A DNA stretch of 54,525 nucleotides from Clostridia bacterium (GTDB taxonomy: Bacteria; Bacillota; Clostridia; Christensenellales; Borkfalkiaceae), in the NCBI GenBank assembly GCA_900767195.1, contig CAAFYG010000117.1:1-54525 (forward strand), read 5' to 3'. Shown here in pieces: positions 24,485-32,421 of the stretch. The notes under the pieces are model-generated. The model did no database searches. It saw only the letters and a program-made list of their open reading frames with translations, and was not told where the DNA came from. A program made the position numbers and the translations under genes. Position 1 is the first letter of the stretch. Each line of letters starts with the position of its first letter.

Positions 24485-24841
24485 ATGTATTGTAAAAAGT
24501 GTGGCGCGCAGATTGACGACGACGCGTACGTATGTATCCATTGCGGCACGTTGGTGAATGAACCGTCGAAAGAAACGGCGTTTGCGCAGAACAGCGCGGT
24601 GCAAACGGGAAAAAAGACGAACGCAATGGCAATAGCCGGTTTTGTATGCTCGTTTTTGTTTGCGATTCTGGGGCTGATATTCAGTATCATCGGAATGAAG
24701 CAGTGCGAAGAACGCGGCGAAGACGGATATGGGCTTGCGAAAGCGGGTAAAATTATATCAATCGTGAATATTGCTTTAAGTATATTCATAATTATCATAT
24801 ACGCAATTGCCGTTGCAGCGGTGTTAAATTCTGGTTATTAA
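24485..24841 (+). CDS. Zinc-ribbon plus DUF4190 membrane protein (copy 2)
   Basis: A 118-residue paralogue of the preceding gene with the same ribbon (CKKCGAQIDDDAYVCIHCG) and the same two-helix DUF4190 core (TNAMAIAGFVCSFLFAILGL; FSIIGMKQCEERGEDGYGLAKAG), but a linker about 30 residues shorter. The start at 24485 follows AAAAGGAGACAG; an upstream in-frame ATG (24440) lies within copy 1. Closed by a terminator. Confidence 0.8.
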   Translation: MYCKKCGAQIDDDAYVCIHCGTLVNEPSKETAFAQNSAVQTGKKTNAMAIAGFVCSFLFAILGLIFSIIGMKQCEERGEDGYGLAKAGKIISIVNIALSIFIIIIYAIAVAAVLNSGY

Positions 24842-24859
24842 GAAGGCATAAATAAAGTT

Positions 24860-24896
24860 TCTCGGGGCAGATCAAACTTTCCCGAGATTTTTTTTT
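24860..24896 (+). terminator. Intrinsic terminator after the DUF4190 pair
   Basis: TCTCGGG (24860-24866) pairs with CCCGAGA (24881-24887), followed by nine Ts. Confidence 0.85.
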
Positions 24897-24968
24897 GCAA
24901 ATTTTCCGCCGCTTTTTTTGCCGCAAAAATTTTTTCAAAAAAATTTTTTTCAAGGCTTGTTCATACGG

Positions 24969-24997
24969 TTGACAACCGAAAAAAAATATGCTATTAT
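24969..24997 (+). promoter_or_regulatory. Promoter of the pyrG leader
   Basis: TTGACA (24969-24974), 17 bp, TATTAT (24992-24997), giving a leader of about 300 bases before pyrG. Confidence 0.7.
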
Positions 24998-25064
24998 TTT
25001 TACTGTTTTTAAAAAGCGGCTAAGCGCGGTTAAAAAGTTGTAAACAAAATAAACAGGCTGATAC

Positions 25065-25115
25065 AGGCGTTTTTTTTGCATTGAGTGATCAATGCTAAAA
25101 AAAAACGCCTTTTTT
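25065..25115 (+). terminator. Complete terminator inside the pyrG leader (putative attenuator)
   Basis: AGGCG-T8-GCATTG (25065-25083) pairs with CAATGC-T-A9-CGCCT (25090-25110), a very long stem, followed by TTTTT. As it lies between promoter and gene it must either define a short RNA of about 110 nt or act as an attenuator. Firmicutes pyrG is known to be controlled by attenuation in Bacillus subtilis via G-run slippage at the transcript start; no initial G-run is visible here, so the mechanism would differ. Confidence 0.7.
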
Positions 25116-25246
25116 CGTGGAAAATTCCTCTGAACGTCGCAATACTTTGTCGCGTTCCGCTTTTCTCGGGGCGCGTACAACGGGTACGCTTCCCGTCGGA
25201 AATGCTCACGCTTCGCGTCTTGCTCGTTCATAGAAATTTCCACACG
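25116..25246. repeat. Element framed by imperfect inverted repeats in the pyrG leader
   Basis: An arm at 25116-25136 (CGTGGAAAATTCCTCTGAACG) is matched by an inverted arm at 25225-25246, with most positions pairing (GTGGAAA with TTTCCAC, GAACG with CGTTC). The roughly 90 bases between are GC-richer than the flanks and contain GGGTACG/CCCGT-type pairing. It could be a small inserted element or one large RNA stem. The 61 bases from 25247 to pyrG hold only its Shine-Dalgarno. Confidence 0.45.
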
Positions 25247-25307
25247 TATAACAATTTTCGTACATATAACAGATAAAACCCGATATAAACTCAAAGGAGA
25301 AAAATAT

Positions 25308-26960
25308 ATGACAAAATTCATTTTCGTAACAGGGGGCGTTGTGTCCGGCTTGGGGAAAGGCATCGTGGCGGCGTCGCTGGGCAGACTATTGAAGTCGGCA
25401 GGGTACACCGTGGCGGTGGAAAAATTCGATCCGTACATGAATATCGATCCCGGCACGCTCAATCCCGTGCAGCACGGCGAGGTATTCGTCACGGCGGACG
25501 GCGCGGAAACCGATCTCGATCTCGGTCACTACGAGCGGTTTATCGGGGTAAATCTCACCAAAGATTCGTCGCTCACGAGCGGCAAACTGTATTCCGCAGT
25601 ACTGAAAAAAGAGCGCGCGGGCGCATACGGCGGCAAAACGGTGCAGATCGTGCCGCATGTTACCAACGAAATCAAAGATCATATCCGCCTTGTGGCGAAA
25701 AAATCGGGCGCGGATATCGTAATCACCGAAATCGGCGGCACCACGGGCGACATCGAAAGTCAGCCCTATCTCGAAGCGTTGCGGCAATTCCGCATCGAAG
25801 AAGGCGAGGGCAACTGCGCGTTTATTCACGTGTGTTTGCTGCCGTATCTCACATCGTCGGGCGAATTCAAGTCTAAGCCCGTGCAGCATTCCGTGCGCGA
25901 ATTGCAAGGCTGCGGTATTCGCCCGGACGTAATCATTCTCCGTTCCGACAAAGCGCCCGAAGAGGACATCATCTACAAGGTATCGCTTTTTTGTTCCGTG
26001 CCGGAAAGCGCGGTGATTCCGTCCACCACGGTGAAATGCCTGTACGACGCTCCGCTCATGCTCTATAAAAACGGCTTGTATGCGGCGGTGGCGCAAACGC
26101 TTTCGTTAGACGGAAAGTGCGATTTAAGCGGCTGGAAGCAGAAAGTGCAGGCGATGAAAACGGCGAAGAAGAAAGTAAAAATCGCCATCGTGGGCAAGTA
26201 CGTTGCGCTGCGCGATTCCTACATATCGCTTGTGGAAGCGGTGCGGCACGCGGCGGGCGAAAACGGCGCGCAAGCCGAACTTTTGTGGGTGGACAGCGAA
26301 ACGGTTACAAGCGCCAACGTGAAAAAGAAGCTGAAAGACGCCGACGGCGTGATCGTTCCGGGCGGCTTCGGCTCGCGGGGGATCGAGGGCATGATCGCGG
26401 CGTGCAAATACGCGCGCGAAACGGGCTTGCCGTATCTCGGCATCTGCCTTGGCATGCAGATTGCGGTGATCGAATTTGCGCGCGACGTAGCAGGCATCAA
26501 AGACGCCACAAGCGGCGAATTTTTAAGCGAAACGAACGGCGAAGGGCATGCCGTGATCGACATTTTGCCCGAGAAAAAGGGCAAGAAGATCGGCGGCACG
26601 ATGCGGCTCGGCGAGTATGTGTGCGCCCTGAAAGAGGGTACGAAAATTTCGGCGGCATACGGCGATAAAAAGAGTATCCGCGAACGCCACCGCCACAGAT
26701 ACGAATTCAACGACGAATACCGGCAAACGCTTGAAAACGCGGGGCTTGTGGTGGGCGGCACTTCGCCGGACAACCGCATCGTAGAAACGGTGGAAGTGAA
26801 AAATCACCCCTTCTTCGTGGGCGTGCAGTTTCACCCGGAATTTACGTCCACACCCGAAACGCCCAATCCGCTGTTCTGCGCGTTTGTGAAGAGCGCGAAA
26901 GAGAAAGCGGAAAATTCGGAAAAGACGGAAAAGACGGAAAAAGCCTTGCAGGCAGAATAA
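25308..26960 (+). CDS. pyrG: CTP synthase
   Basis: Makes CTP from UTP, ATP and glutamine. The 550-residue protein has the N-terminal synthetase domain (KFIFVTGGVVSGLGKGIVAASLGRLLK; DPYMNIDPGTLNP) and the C-terminal amidotransferase domain with nucleophile Cys380 in GICLGMQ and the His/Glu part in VQFHPEF. The C-terminal tail is a short Glu/Lys-rich repeat (EKTEKTEK). AAAGGAGA precedes the ATG. It is transcribed through a long leader with an internal terminator and is closed by a terminator at 26975. Confidence 0.98.
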   Translation: MTKFIFVTGGVVSGLGKGIVAASLGRLLKSAGYTVAVEKFDPYMNIDPGTLNPVQHGEVFVTADGAETDLDLGHYERFIGVNLTKDSSLTSGKLYSAVLKKERAGAYGGKTVQIVPHVTNEIKDHIRLVAKKSGADIVITEIGGTTGDIESQPYLEALRQFRIEEGEGNCAFIHVCLLPYLTSSGEFKSKPVQHSVRELQGCGIRPDVIILRSDKAPEEDIIYKVSLFCSVPESAVIPSTTVKCLYDAPLMLYKNGLYAAVAQTLSLDGKCDLSGWKQKVQAMKTAKKKVKIAIVGKYVALRDSYISLVEAVRHAAGENGAQAELLWVDSETVTSANVKKKLKDADGVIVPGGFGSRGIEGMIAACKYARETGLPYLGICLGMQIAVIEFARDVAGIKDATSGEFLSETNGEGHAVIDILPEKKGKKIGGTMRLGEYVCALKEGTKISAAYGDKKSIRERHRHRYEFNDEYRQTLENAGLVVGGTSPDNRIVETVEVKNHPFFVGVQFHPEFTSTPETPNPLFCAFVKSAKEKAENSEKTEKTEKALQAE

Positions 26961-26974
26961 AAAACCAAAAAACG

Positions 26975-27004
26975 GAAAAAACGGGCGAAGAACCCGTTTT
27001 TTTT
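26975..27004 (+). terminator. Intrinsic terminator after pyrG
   Basis: A6-CGGG (from 26976) pairs with CCCG-T6 (from 26993) around the loop CGAAGAA, with the T-run continuing to 27004. Confidence 0.85.
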
Positions 27005-27134
27005 ACGGTACACTACAACCGCAAACAACGCAGTATCAGGCGCGATTTGCCCGCTGAATCAGTTCAAGCTTGTTTTTATTCGGCTAAAAACGAAAGAAAT
27101 GAATAAATTAAACGTTTGCGGCGCGCGGCATTGC

Positions 27135-27163
27135 TTGACTTATCCGCACGGGTTTGGTATAAT
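27135..27163 (+). promoter_or_regulatory. Promoter of the flippase-pssA-psd-rsmA operon
   Basis: TTGACT (27135-27140), 17 bp, TATAAT (27158-27163). Confidence 0.75.
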
Positions 27164-27192
27164 ATAGTCGGATACAAAAAGGAGTACGGCGC

Positions 27193-28386
27193 GTGAATAA
27201 GAAAGTCAGAAAGCATCTTTTTAATATATTGTTTGTTCTGGTGCTGCTGGGGCTTACCGTATTCATACTGATCAAGAGCAACAAAGAACTGTCGTGGGCG
27301 GACGTGCGGGCATTTTTTTCAAATTGCAATCCGGCGTATATCGTGCTGGCGGTGTGCGGCATGCTCGTGTTTCTGCTTGCCGAAGCGTGGAGCTTAAAAA
27401 ATATCGCGAAAAAATTCGGCTATAAAACGAAATTCGTATCGGCTTTCGCGTATTCTTCGGCGGACGCATACTATTCCGCGCTCACCCCGTCCGCCACGGG
27501 CGGTCAGCCCGCTTCGGCGTACTATATGGTGAAAGACGGAATCGACGCGGGATCAACCACGTTTATTCTCGTGTTCAATCTGCTCGGTTACACGGCGGCG
27601 ATTTTCGTTCTCGGGGTGGCGGCGTTTGTCATATCGCTTTTCACTTCGACGGGCGGCTGGGCGTTTCTCGATTTCAGCGTGCTATCCAAAGTATTTATCA
27701 TCGTAGGCGTGGTGATGCAGGTGTTTTTAATCTGGCTGTTCGTGGCGTGCCTCAAACATCCGGGCGCGGTGCTGAAAACGGGCGGCGCGCTGATTGCGCT
27801 GCTTGCGAAACTGAAATTCAGCAAAAAGCCGGAAATCCTGCGTGAAAAATTAAGCGCGATGGTAGAAAAATATCGCTATTGCGGCGAGCAGATCAAAAAA
27901 CACAGAAATCTGTTTTTGCAAACGCTTTTATTAAACGTGCTGCAGCGCGGCGCGCAGGTGGCGATCACGGCGTTTGTGTTCAAAGCCGCTAAGCCGCAAA
28001 CGGACATGCTGCACGTATTCGCCCTGCAATGCTTTGTGCTGCTCGGCTACAATTCGATGCCGCTACCGGGCGGCTCGGGCGTGTTCGAGCTGTTATATTT
28101 AGACGTATTCTCCACGGTGGCGTTCTTCGATAAGCCGTTTCTGGTGGTGGCGGTGATGGTCACGCGCGTGATTTCGTACTACGGCTGCCTGATATTCAGC
28201 GGCATTTTCACGCTCGTCTATCACGTATCGCAAAACGGCGGTAAAATCAGGTACGTGCAGGCGGTGGAAGGAATATCCGAAATCAAGCCCGCTTATTCCG
28301 CCGATTTCGAAAGAAGCGTGGAAGAAGCCGCCGCGCTTGCGTCGAAAGCAGAAGAGACGGCAAAAAAAGAGAACGAAAAAGAGTAA
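27193..28386 (+). CDS. Flippase-like integral membrane protein (LPG synthase TM/UPF0104 family)
   Basis: A 397-residue protein with a GTG start and GGAG 8 bp upstream. Around eight hydrophobic segments, with the family landmarks SALTPSATGGQPASAYYM and MPLPGGSGVFELLYLD, match the transmembrane part of MprF/YbhN-type proteins. There is no lysyltransferase domain, so it is the stand-alone form often called flippase-like. The C-terminus is a cytoplasmic Ala/Glu/Lys-rich tail. Being in one operon with pssA and psd suggests it moves or handles a phospholipid, which is an inference. Confidence 0.82.
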   Translation: MNKKVRKHLFNILFVLVLLGLTVFILIKSNKELSWADVRAFFSNCNPAYIVLAVCGMLVFLLAEAWSLKNIAKKFGYKTKFVSAFAYSSADAYYSALTPSATGGQPASAYYMVKDGIDAGSTTFILVFNLLGYTAAIFVLGVAAFVISLFTSTGGWAFLDFSVLSKVFIIVGVVMQVFLIWLFVACLKHPGAVLKTGGALIALLAKLKFSKKPEILREKLSAMVEKYRYCGEQIKKHRNLFLQTLLLNVLQRGAQVAITAFVFKAAKPQTDMLHVFALQCFVLLGYNSMPLPGGSGVFELLYLDVFSTVAFFDKPFLVVAVMVTRVISYYGCLIFSGIFTLVYHVSQNGGKIRYVQAVEGISEIKPAYSADFERSVEEAAALASKAEETAKKENEKE

Positions 28387-28428
28387 CGAAAACAAACAAA
28401 CGAAAAGACAAAGGGAGCGGAAAAACCA

Positions 28429-29130
28429 ATGAAGTGCGAAAGCAAAAGATTTGTAGGATTCTGGCATTACGGAGTGATTCTCACATACCTGTCCGTGATT
28501 TCCGGGGTAGTAGGCATCTGTTTTTCGATCGGCGGCAACCGGCGGTCGATGCCGGAAATCGGCGTATTGTGCTTGCTGTTGTCCGGATTTTTCGACGGTT
28601 TCGACGGCGCGGTTGCAAAGACTCGTAAAAACCGCTCGAAGCAAGACGCCATGTTCGGCGAGCGCATCGATTCGCTTTCCGATTTAATCGCGTTCGGCGT
28701 AGCGCCCGTGATGATCGGCTTCGGCATGCACATCAACCGCTGGTATTTTATGATCGTATACGCCGCGTATATTCTTTGCGCGCTGATCCGGCTTGCTTAT
28801 TTCGACGTAACGGAAGAAATCCGCATGTCCGAAGAGGGCGCGGGGCGGCGCAAGTACTACGAGGGGTTACCCGTCACGAACGCCGGTTTTATCGTGCCGT
28901 GCTTTTTCATGGCGGCCACGTGTTTCGAATCGCCGGCGATTCAAGCGGCGATCATGCTTTCGGGGTACGGGCTTATCGCGTTCGCGTTTGTATTGCGATT
29001 CAGAATGCCGAAATTCACCGTGAAAAAATTGATTTTCGTGATGGCGGGCTCGGTGCTTCTGCTCGGCACGATGACGATTCTGAAAATGAACGGCGTACTG
29101 CCGCACGTGATTTTGCGCTCGTGGGAGTAA
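28429..29130 (+). CDS. pssA: CDP-diacylglycerol-serine O-phosphatidyltransferase
   Basis: Makes phosphatidylserine from CDP-diacylglycerol and serine in the membrane. The 233-residue protein carries the CDP-alcohol phosphotransferase motif in the form DGFDGAVAKTRK...GERIDSLSD; the usual AR is AK here and the spacing to GxxxDxxxD is long. Several hydrophobic helices follow. GGGAGCGG precedes the start. It is next to psd (6 bp), which makes the serine substrate assignment firm. Confidence 0.9.
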   Translation: MKCESKRFVGFWHYGVILTYLSVISGVVGICFSIGGNRRSMPEIGVLCLLLSGFFDGFDGAVAKTRKNRSKQDAMFGERIDSLSDLIAFGVAPVMIGFGMHINRWYFMIVYAAYILCALIRLAYFDVTEEIRMSEEGAGRRKYYEGLPVTNAGFIVPCFFMAATCFESPAIQAAIMLSGYGLIAFAFVLRFRMPKFTVKKLIFVMAGSVLLLGTMTILKMNGVLPHVILRSWE

Positions 29131-29136
29131 CAGGCG

Positions 29137-30024
29137 ATGTCGGATCGGAATTTGCAGAGAACGTCGCCGCGCGAAACGGTATCGAAAGAGCAAACCGCGC
29201 CGCGCGGAATACTGAAATTTTTGTACTATACGAAAATAGGCGCGCTGATTTTAAAGCCGATCACGGCGCGATGGATTTCAAAACTTGCGGGAAAATATCT
29301 TGATTCGCGTCTTTCGCGGCACAAAATCAAGGGGTACGTAAAAAAGCACAAGATTGATTTGTCGCAATACGAAAAAGAGAACTACCCCTCGTTCAACGCG
29401 TTTTTCACGCGGCGGATCAGAAGCGAACTGCGCCCGTTCGATTTCGCGCCCGAAGCGTTCGTTGCTCCGTGCGACGGCAAGCTTTCGCTGTATCGGCTCA
29501 CGGAGAATGCGCGTTTCACGGTGAAAGGCTTTGAATACACGGCGGCGGAGCTTTTGAAAAACGCGGAACTCGCAAAAAAATTCGAGGGCGGGTATTGCTT
29601 TATTTTTCGCCTTTGCGTAGAGGATTATCACCGCTATTTTTATTTCGACGACGGCGTGAAAAGCGAAAACACGTTTATCAAAGGCAGACTGCACACGGTG
29701 CAGCCGGTTGCGCTCGGGCGGCGGCGGGTGTTTACGGAAAACTGCCGCGAATACACCGTAATCGAAACGACGCATTTCGGCACGGCGGTGCAGTGCGAAG
29801 TGGGCGCGATGATGGTGGGCAGAATCGTGAATCATCACGGCGCGGGCGAAGTAAAGCGCGGCGAAGAGAAAGGCAAATTCGAATTCGGCGGGTCAACGAT
29901 CATCGTGCTTACGCAAAAGGGCGCGGTGCTGCCGGACGAAGAATTTTTAAAAAACACCGCCGAAGAAAAGGAAACCAAAGTGAAGTGCGGCGAGAAAATC
30001 GGCACGGCGGAGCGGAAAGAATAG
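29137..30024 (+). CDS. psd: Phosphatidylserine decarboxylase proenzyme
   Basis: Decarboxylates phosphatidylserine to phosphatidylethanolamine. The 295-residue protein has FNAFFTRR, APCDGKLSLYR, the His motif VEDYHRYFYFDDG, and the self-cleavage site GGST, where Ser253 becomes the pyruvoyl group. The gene follows pssA by 6 bp, completing a PE pathway. The N-terminal 25 residues are basic and probably disordered. Confidence 0.95.
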   Translation: MSDRNLQRTSPRETVSKEQTAPRGILKFLYYTKIGALILKPITARWISKLAGKYLDSRLSRHKIKGYVKKHKIDLSQYEKENYPSFNAFFTRRIRSELRPFDFAPEAFVAPCDGKLSLYRLTENARFTVKGFEYTAAELLKNAELAKKFEGGYCFIFRLCVEDYHRYFYFDDGVKSENTFIKGRLHTVQPVALGRRRVFTENCREYTVIETTHFGTAVQCEVGAMMVGRIVNHHGAGEVKRGEEKGKFEFGGSTIIVLTQKGAVLPDEEFLKNTAEEKETKVKCGEKIGTAERKE

Positions 30025-30040
30025 CAAAAAGCGAAGAGAC

Positions 30041-30874
30041 ATGGATAAAATACGCGACGTACTCAAAAAACACGGCTTTACGTTTAAAAAGAGCCTCGGT
30101 CAGAATTTCATCACCGACGAGAATTTGCTTGATGCCATCGCGGAAGCGGCGGAAATCGGCAAAGAAGATACGGCGGTGGAAATCGGCTGCGGCGCAGGCA
30201 CGCTCACGCGCGCGCTTTCGAAAAAGGCGGGCAGGGTGGTTGCCTACGAGGTGGACAGAGATCTGCAACCCGTGCTTGCGGAAACGCTTGCCGGGTGCGA
30301 AAACGTCGAGGTGGTTTTCCGCGATTTTTCCAAAGAGAACCTGAGCGCGCTGCAAAAAGAAATCGGCGAATACACCGTGGTTGCGAATTTGCCTTACTAC
30401 GTCACCACGCCCATCGTCACAAGGCTTCTGGAAGAGGGCGTCGGCGTGAAAGGCGTGTGCGTGATGGTACAGCAGGAAGTGGCGGAGCGTTTCTGTGCGA
30501 AAGAGAATACGCCCGAATATGGTGCGATCACGGCGGCGATCGCTTTGCGCGGCAAAGCGAAGATCGTGAAAAGGGTGGGAAGAAATATGTTTTTTCCCGC
30601 GCCGAACGTAGATTCGGCGGTGGTAAAGATCGATTTTATCGAAAACGCCCTGCCCGTGAAAAGCAAAGAAATGTACAGAAAAACGGTGCGCTGCGCATTT
30701 TTAAACCGTCGCAAAACGCTGGAAAACAATCTGATGAAATCGTTTTCTCTGCCGCGTGAAACGGCGGCGGAAATTCTGAAAAAGGCAGGCGTGGAAGAAA
30801 AGGCGCGCGGGGAAACGTTATCGCCGCAGCGGCTCGCCGCCCTTTCCGATATTTTAATCGATTATACAAAATAA
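30041..30874 (+). CDS. rsmA: 16S rRNA (adenine1518/1519-N6)-dimethyltransferase
   Basis: Dimethylates two adjacent adenines in helix 45 of 16S rRNA. The 277-residue protein has SLGQNFITDENLL, the SAM motif VEIGCGAGTLT, the NLPYYVTTPI catalytic motif and MVQQEVAERF. It is last in the operon with psd, 16 bp downstream, and shares a bidirectional-looking terminator with the convergent PAP2 gene. Confidence 0.97.
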   Translation: MDKIRDVLKKHGFTFKKSLGQNFITDENLLDAIAEAAEIGKEDTAVEIGCGAGTLTRALSKKAGRVVAYEVDRDLQPVLAETLAGCENVEVVFRDFSKENLSALQKEIGEYTVVANLPYYVTTPIVTRLLEEGVGVKGVCVMVQQEVAERFCAKENTPEYGAITAAIALRGKAKIVKRVGRNMFFPAPNVDSAVVKIDFIENALPVKSKEMYRKTVRCAFLNRRKTLENNLMKSFSLPRETAAEILKKAGVEEKARGETLSPQRLAALSDILIDYTK

Positions 30875-30880
30875 AAAACA

Positions 30881-30930
30881 AAACGCCCCGCCGAAACAAG
30901 CATGCTCGAATCGGCGAAAGGGCGTTTTTT
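30881..30930. terminator. Terminator between convergent rsmA and PAP2 genes
   Basis: AAACGCCC (30881-30888) pairs with GGGCGTTT (30920-30927) and the inner CGCCGA pairs with TCGGCG (30911-30916). A T-run follows on the plus strand and an A-run precedes, so it can serve both strands. Confidence 0.75.
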
Positions 30931-30954
30931 CTATACGCTTATAAAAATTTTTTT

Positions 30955-31464
30955 TCAGATCAGAAACGCGGGCATGGCGCACGCCGCGCCGAGCAGCAAT
31001 CCGCAAAAAAGATCGCGCGGAAAGTGCCATCCGCAAGCAAACCGCGTATAAAAAAGAGCCGCCGCGCACACCGCGCACACAATCCCGCACGGCAAAAAAT
31101 AAGCAAAACTCACGCCCGCAATCACCGCCGCACACGATAAATGCCGGCTTGGAAACGATTGTCCGCGCCGCGTTTTGATAAAGAGCGGCTCAATGCCGCG
31201 TTCGTAAGGTCTTTGCGCGTTGATGGCGCGCCGCAAAAGCGAAGTAAGCGCAAGGCAGATCGCGGGCAAGCCGAAAAGCCGCAGAAAATCCGCGAGCGAA
31301 GAAAGCCGCAGAATAAAAAGCGCGTAAACGCACAAAAAAGCGTATGCCGCGCCCACGAAACCCGTGCAGAGTTTGTCGGCGAGAAATACGCATTTTTTCA
31401 ATTTCGGGCGCGCGGTAAGAAACGCCCGGTTTTTTTCATACAATTTTATATAAAGATCACTCAT
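30955..31464 (-). CDS. PAP2-family membrane phosphatase
   Basis: A 169-residue protein with about four or five membrane helices and the three PAP2 catalytic motifs: RRAINAQRP (KxxxxxxRP type, first Lys replaced by Arg), FPSRHLS (PSxH) and TRFACGWHFPRD (SRxxxxxHxxxD type). It removes phosphate from a membrane lipid such as undecaprenyl pyrophosphate or phosphatidylglycerophosphate; which one cannot be told. The ATG at 31464 was chosen because longer in-frame TTG starts would overlap the -35/-10, leaving an unusually short leader. Confidence 0.85.
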   Translation of the reverse strand: MSDLYIKLYEKNRAFLTARPKLKKCVFLADKLCTGFVGAAYAFLCVYALFILRLSSLADFLRLFGLPAICLALTSLLRRAINAQRPYERGIEPLFIKTRRGQSFPSRHLSCAAVIAGVSFAYFLPCGIVCAVCAAALFYTRFACGWHFPRDLFCGLLLGAACAMPAFLI

Positions 31465-31474
31465 TTCCGCGAAA

Positions 31475-31503
31475 ATTATATCATGTTTCCGCGAAAAAAT
31501 CAA
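31475..31503 (-). promoter_or_regulatory. Promoter of the PAP2 gene flanked by direct repeats
   Basis: Minus strand TTGATT (31503-31498), 17 bp, TATAAT (31480-31475). The 12-mer TTTTCGCGGAAA occurs on both sides of the -10. The start codon at 31464 is only about 10 bases past the -10, so the mRNA would be leaderless or nearly so. Confidence 0.55.
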
Positions 31504-31532
31504 CTGATTCGGCCGCTTGTTTCAAAAACTTA

Positions 31533-32018
31533 TTATGCCGCGTTTTTATCCTTTTTGTCAAAATGCAGCGAAGTGCAATTCGCCGTGAAGTAGCGGTATC
31601 CGCCGTACAAATCATCCCGAGGTTCGTCGCGAAACAGTAGGTGCAACTGAAATCTGTCGGCAAGCGTATGTAATTCCAAAGCTTTCAGCACGGTGCGCTC
31701 CGGCGTTTTTTCGGCGGCCTCGCGCTCGATGAATTCGGGGTTTACAAGCGTGAGAACGCCGTTTTCTAAAATTATTTCCGCCGTGTTTTTATTTTCCGTG
31801 ATTTTAATGATTTCTCGCTCGCACAGCTCGTCCGCGTCGAACGGATCGGGAGCGCGGCGCATGGAAAATCGGGTAATCGCGTCGGCGTCGGCAATCTGCG
31901 CCAGAAGCTCTTTTTCGGCGATGGCGAGCGCGGCAACGGGTTTTTGCATGTGCGGGCTTTCCCATGCGGCAGAGAGGAAATCGAAACGTTGTAAATACTC
32001 TTTTGCAATAAACTTCAT
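31533..32018 (-). CDS. Hypothetical protein
   Basis: A 161-residue protein that I do not recognise. It is mixed alpha/beta, charged, without a signal peptide or membrane segment. The N-terminus MKFIAKEYLQRFDFLSAAWE is helical and the middle has a two-strand pattern (REIIKITENKNTAEIILENGVLTLVNPEF). The start at 32018 is backed by AAGGAGA; an earlier in-frame start lacks one. Single gene with its own promoter about 100 bp upstream (32119-32146). Confidence 0.75.
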   Translation of the reverse strand: MKFIAKEYLQRFDFLSAAWESPHMQKPVAALAIAEKELLAQIADADAITRFSMRRAPDPFDADELCEREIIKITENKNTAEIILENGVLTLVNPEFIEREAAEKTPERTVLKALELHTLADRFQLHLLFRDEPRDDLYGGYRYFTANCTSLHFDKKDKNAA

Positions 32019-32118
32019 AAGTTTTTCTCCTTGTATGATATTTGATGATATTTGTCGATTAACGGTGCGATTTACAGCGGTTTTATAGCTTTTTTGTCGC
32101 TTTCCGTATCGCAAAAAT

Positions 32119-32146
32119 AGTATACCACAAAATTCGCCGCGCTCAA
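32119..32146 (-). promoter_or_regulatory. Likely promoter of the hypothetical gene
   Basis: Minus strand TTGAGC (32146-32141), 16 bp, TATACT (32124-32119), leaving a leader of about 95 bases. Confidence 0.5.
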
Positions 32147-32322
32147 ACAGAATTAAGGCAAAAACGCGTGGCTTATTTTGTCGAATTTACACTTTGATTG
32201 TCGAAACGCAAAAAAATCCGATATTCCGCCGCGAATTTTAAAAAAAATTACAGAAACCCGTAAAAAATCATCGTTTTTTTCTGCGTGAAACAATATTTTT
32301 TCGCTTTGCGGCAGTTTTTATA
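32147..32322. other. AT-rich spacer, nothing recognised
   Basis: This is the part of the 403-bp divergent region between the hypothetical gene and the cysteine desulfurase that lies outside the two promoters. It contains TTGTCGAA twice (near 32177 and 32198) and several A- and T-runs, but no convincing gene or terminator. Confidence 0.5.
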
Positions 32323-32351
32323 TTGACTTTCCTGCATAAAACGTATATAAT
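32323..32351 (+). promoter_or_regulatory. Promoter of the cysteine desulfurase gene
   Basis: TTGACT (32323-32328), 17 bp, TATAAT (32346-32351). Confidence 0.75.
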
Positions 32352-32421
32352 TAGAAAAATACACAATCGATTCGGTTATGCATGCTCATTCGGCGGTGAA
32401 AACGGGCAAAAGGAGAGAAGT

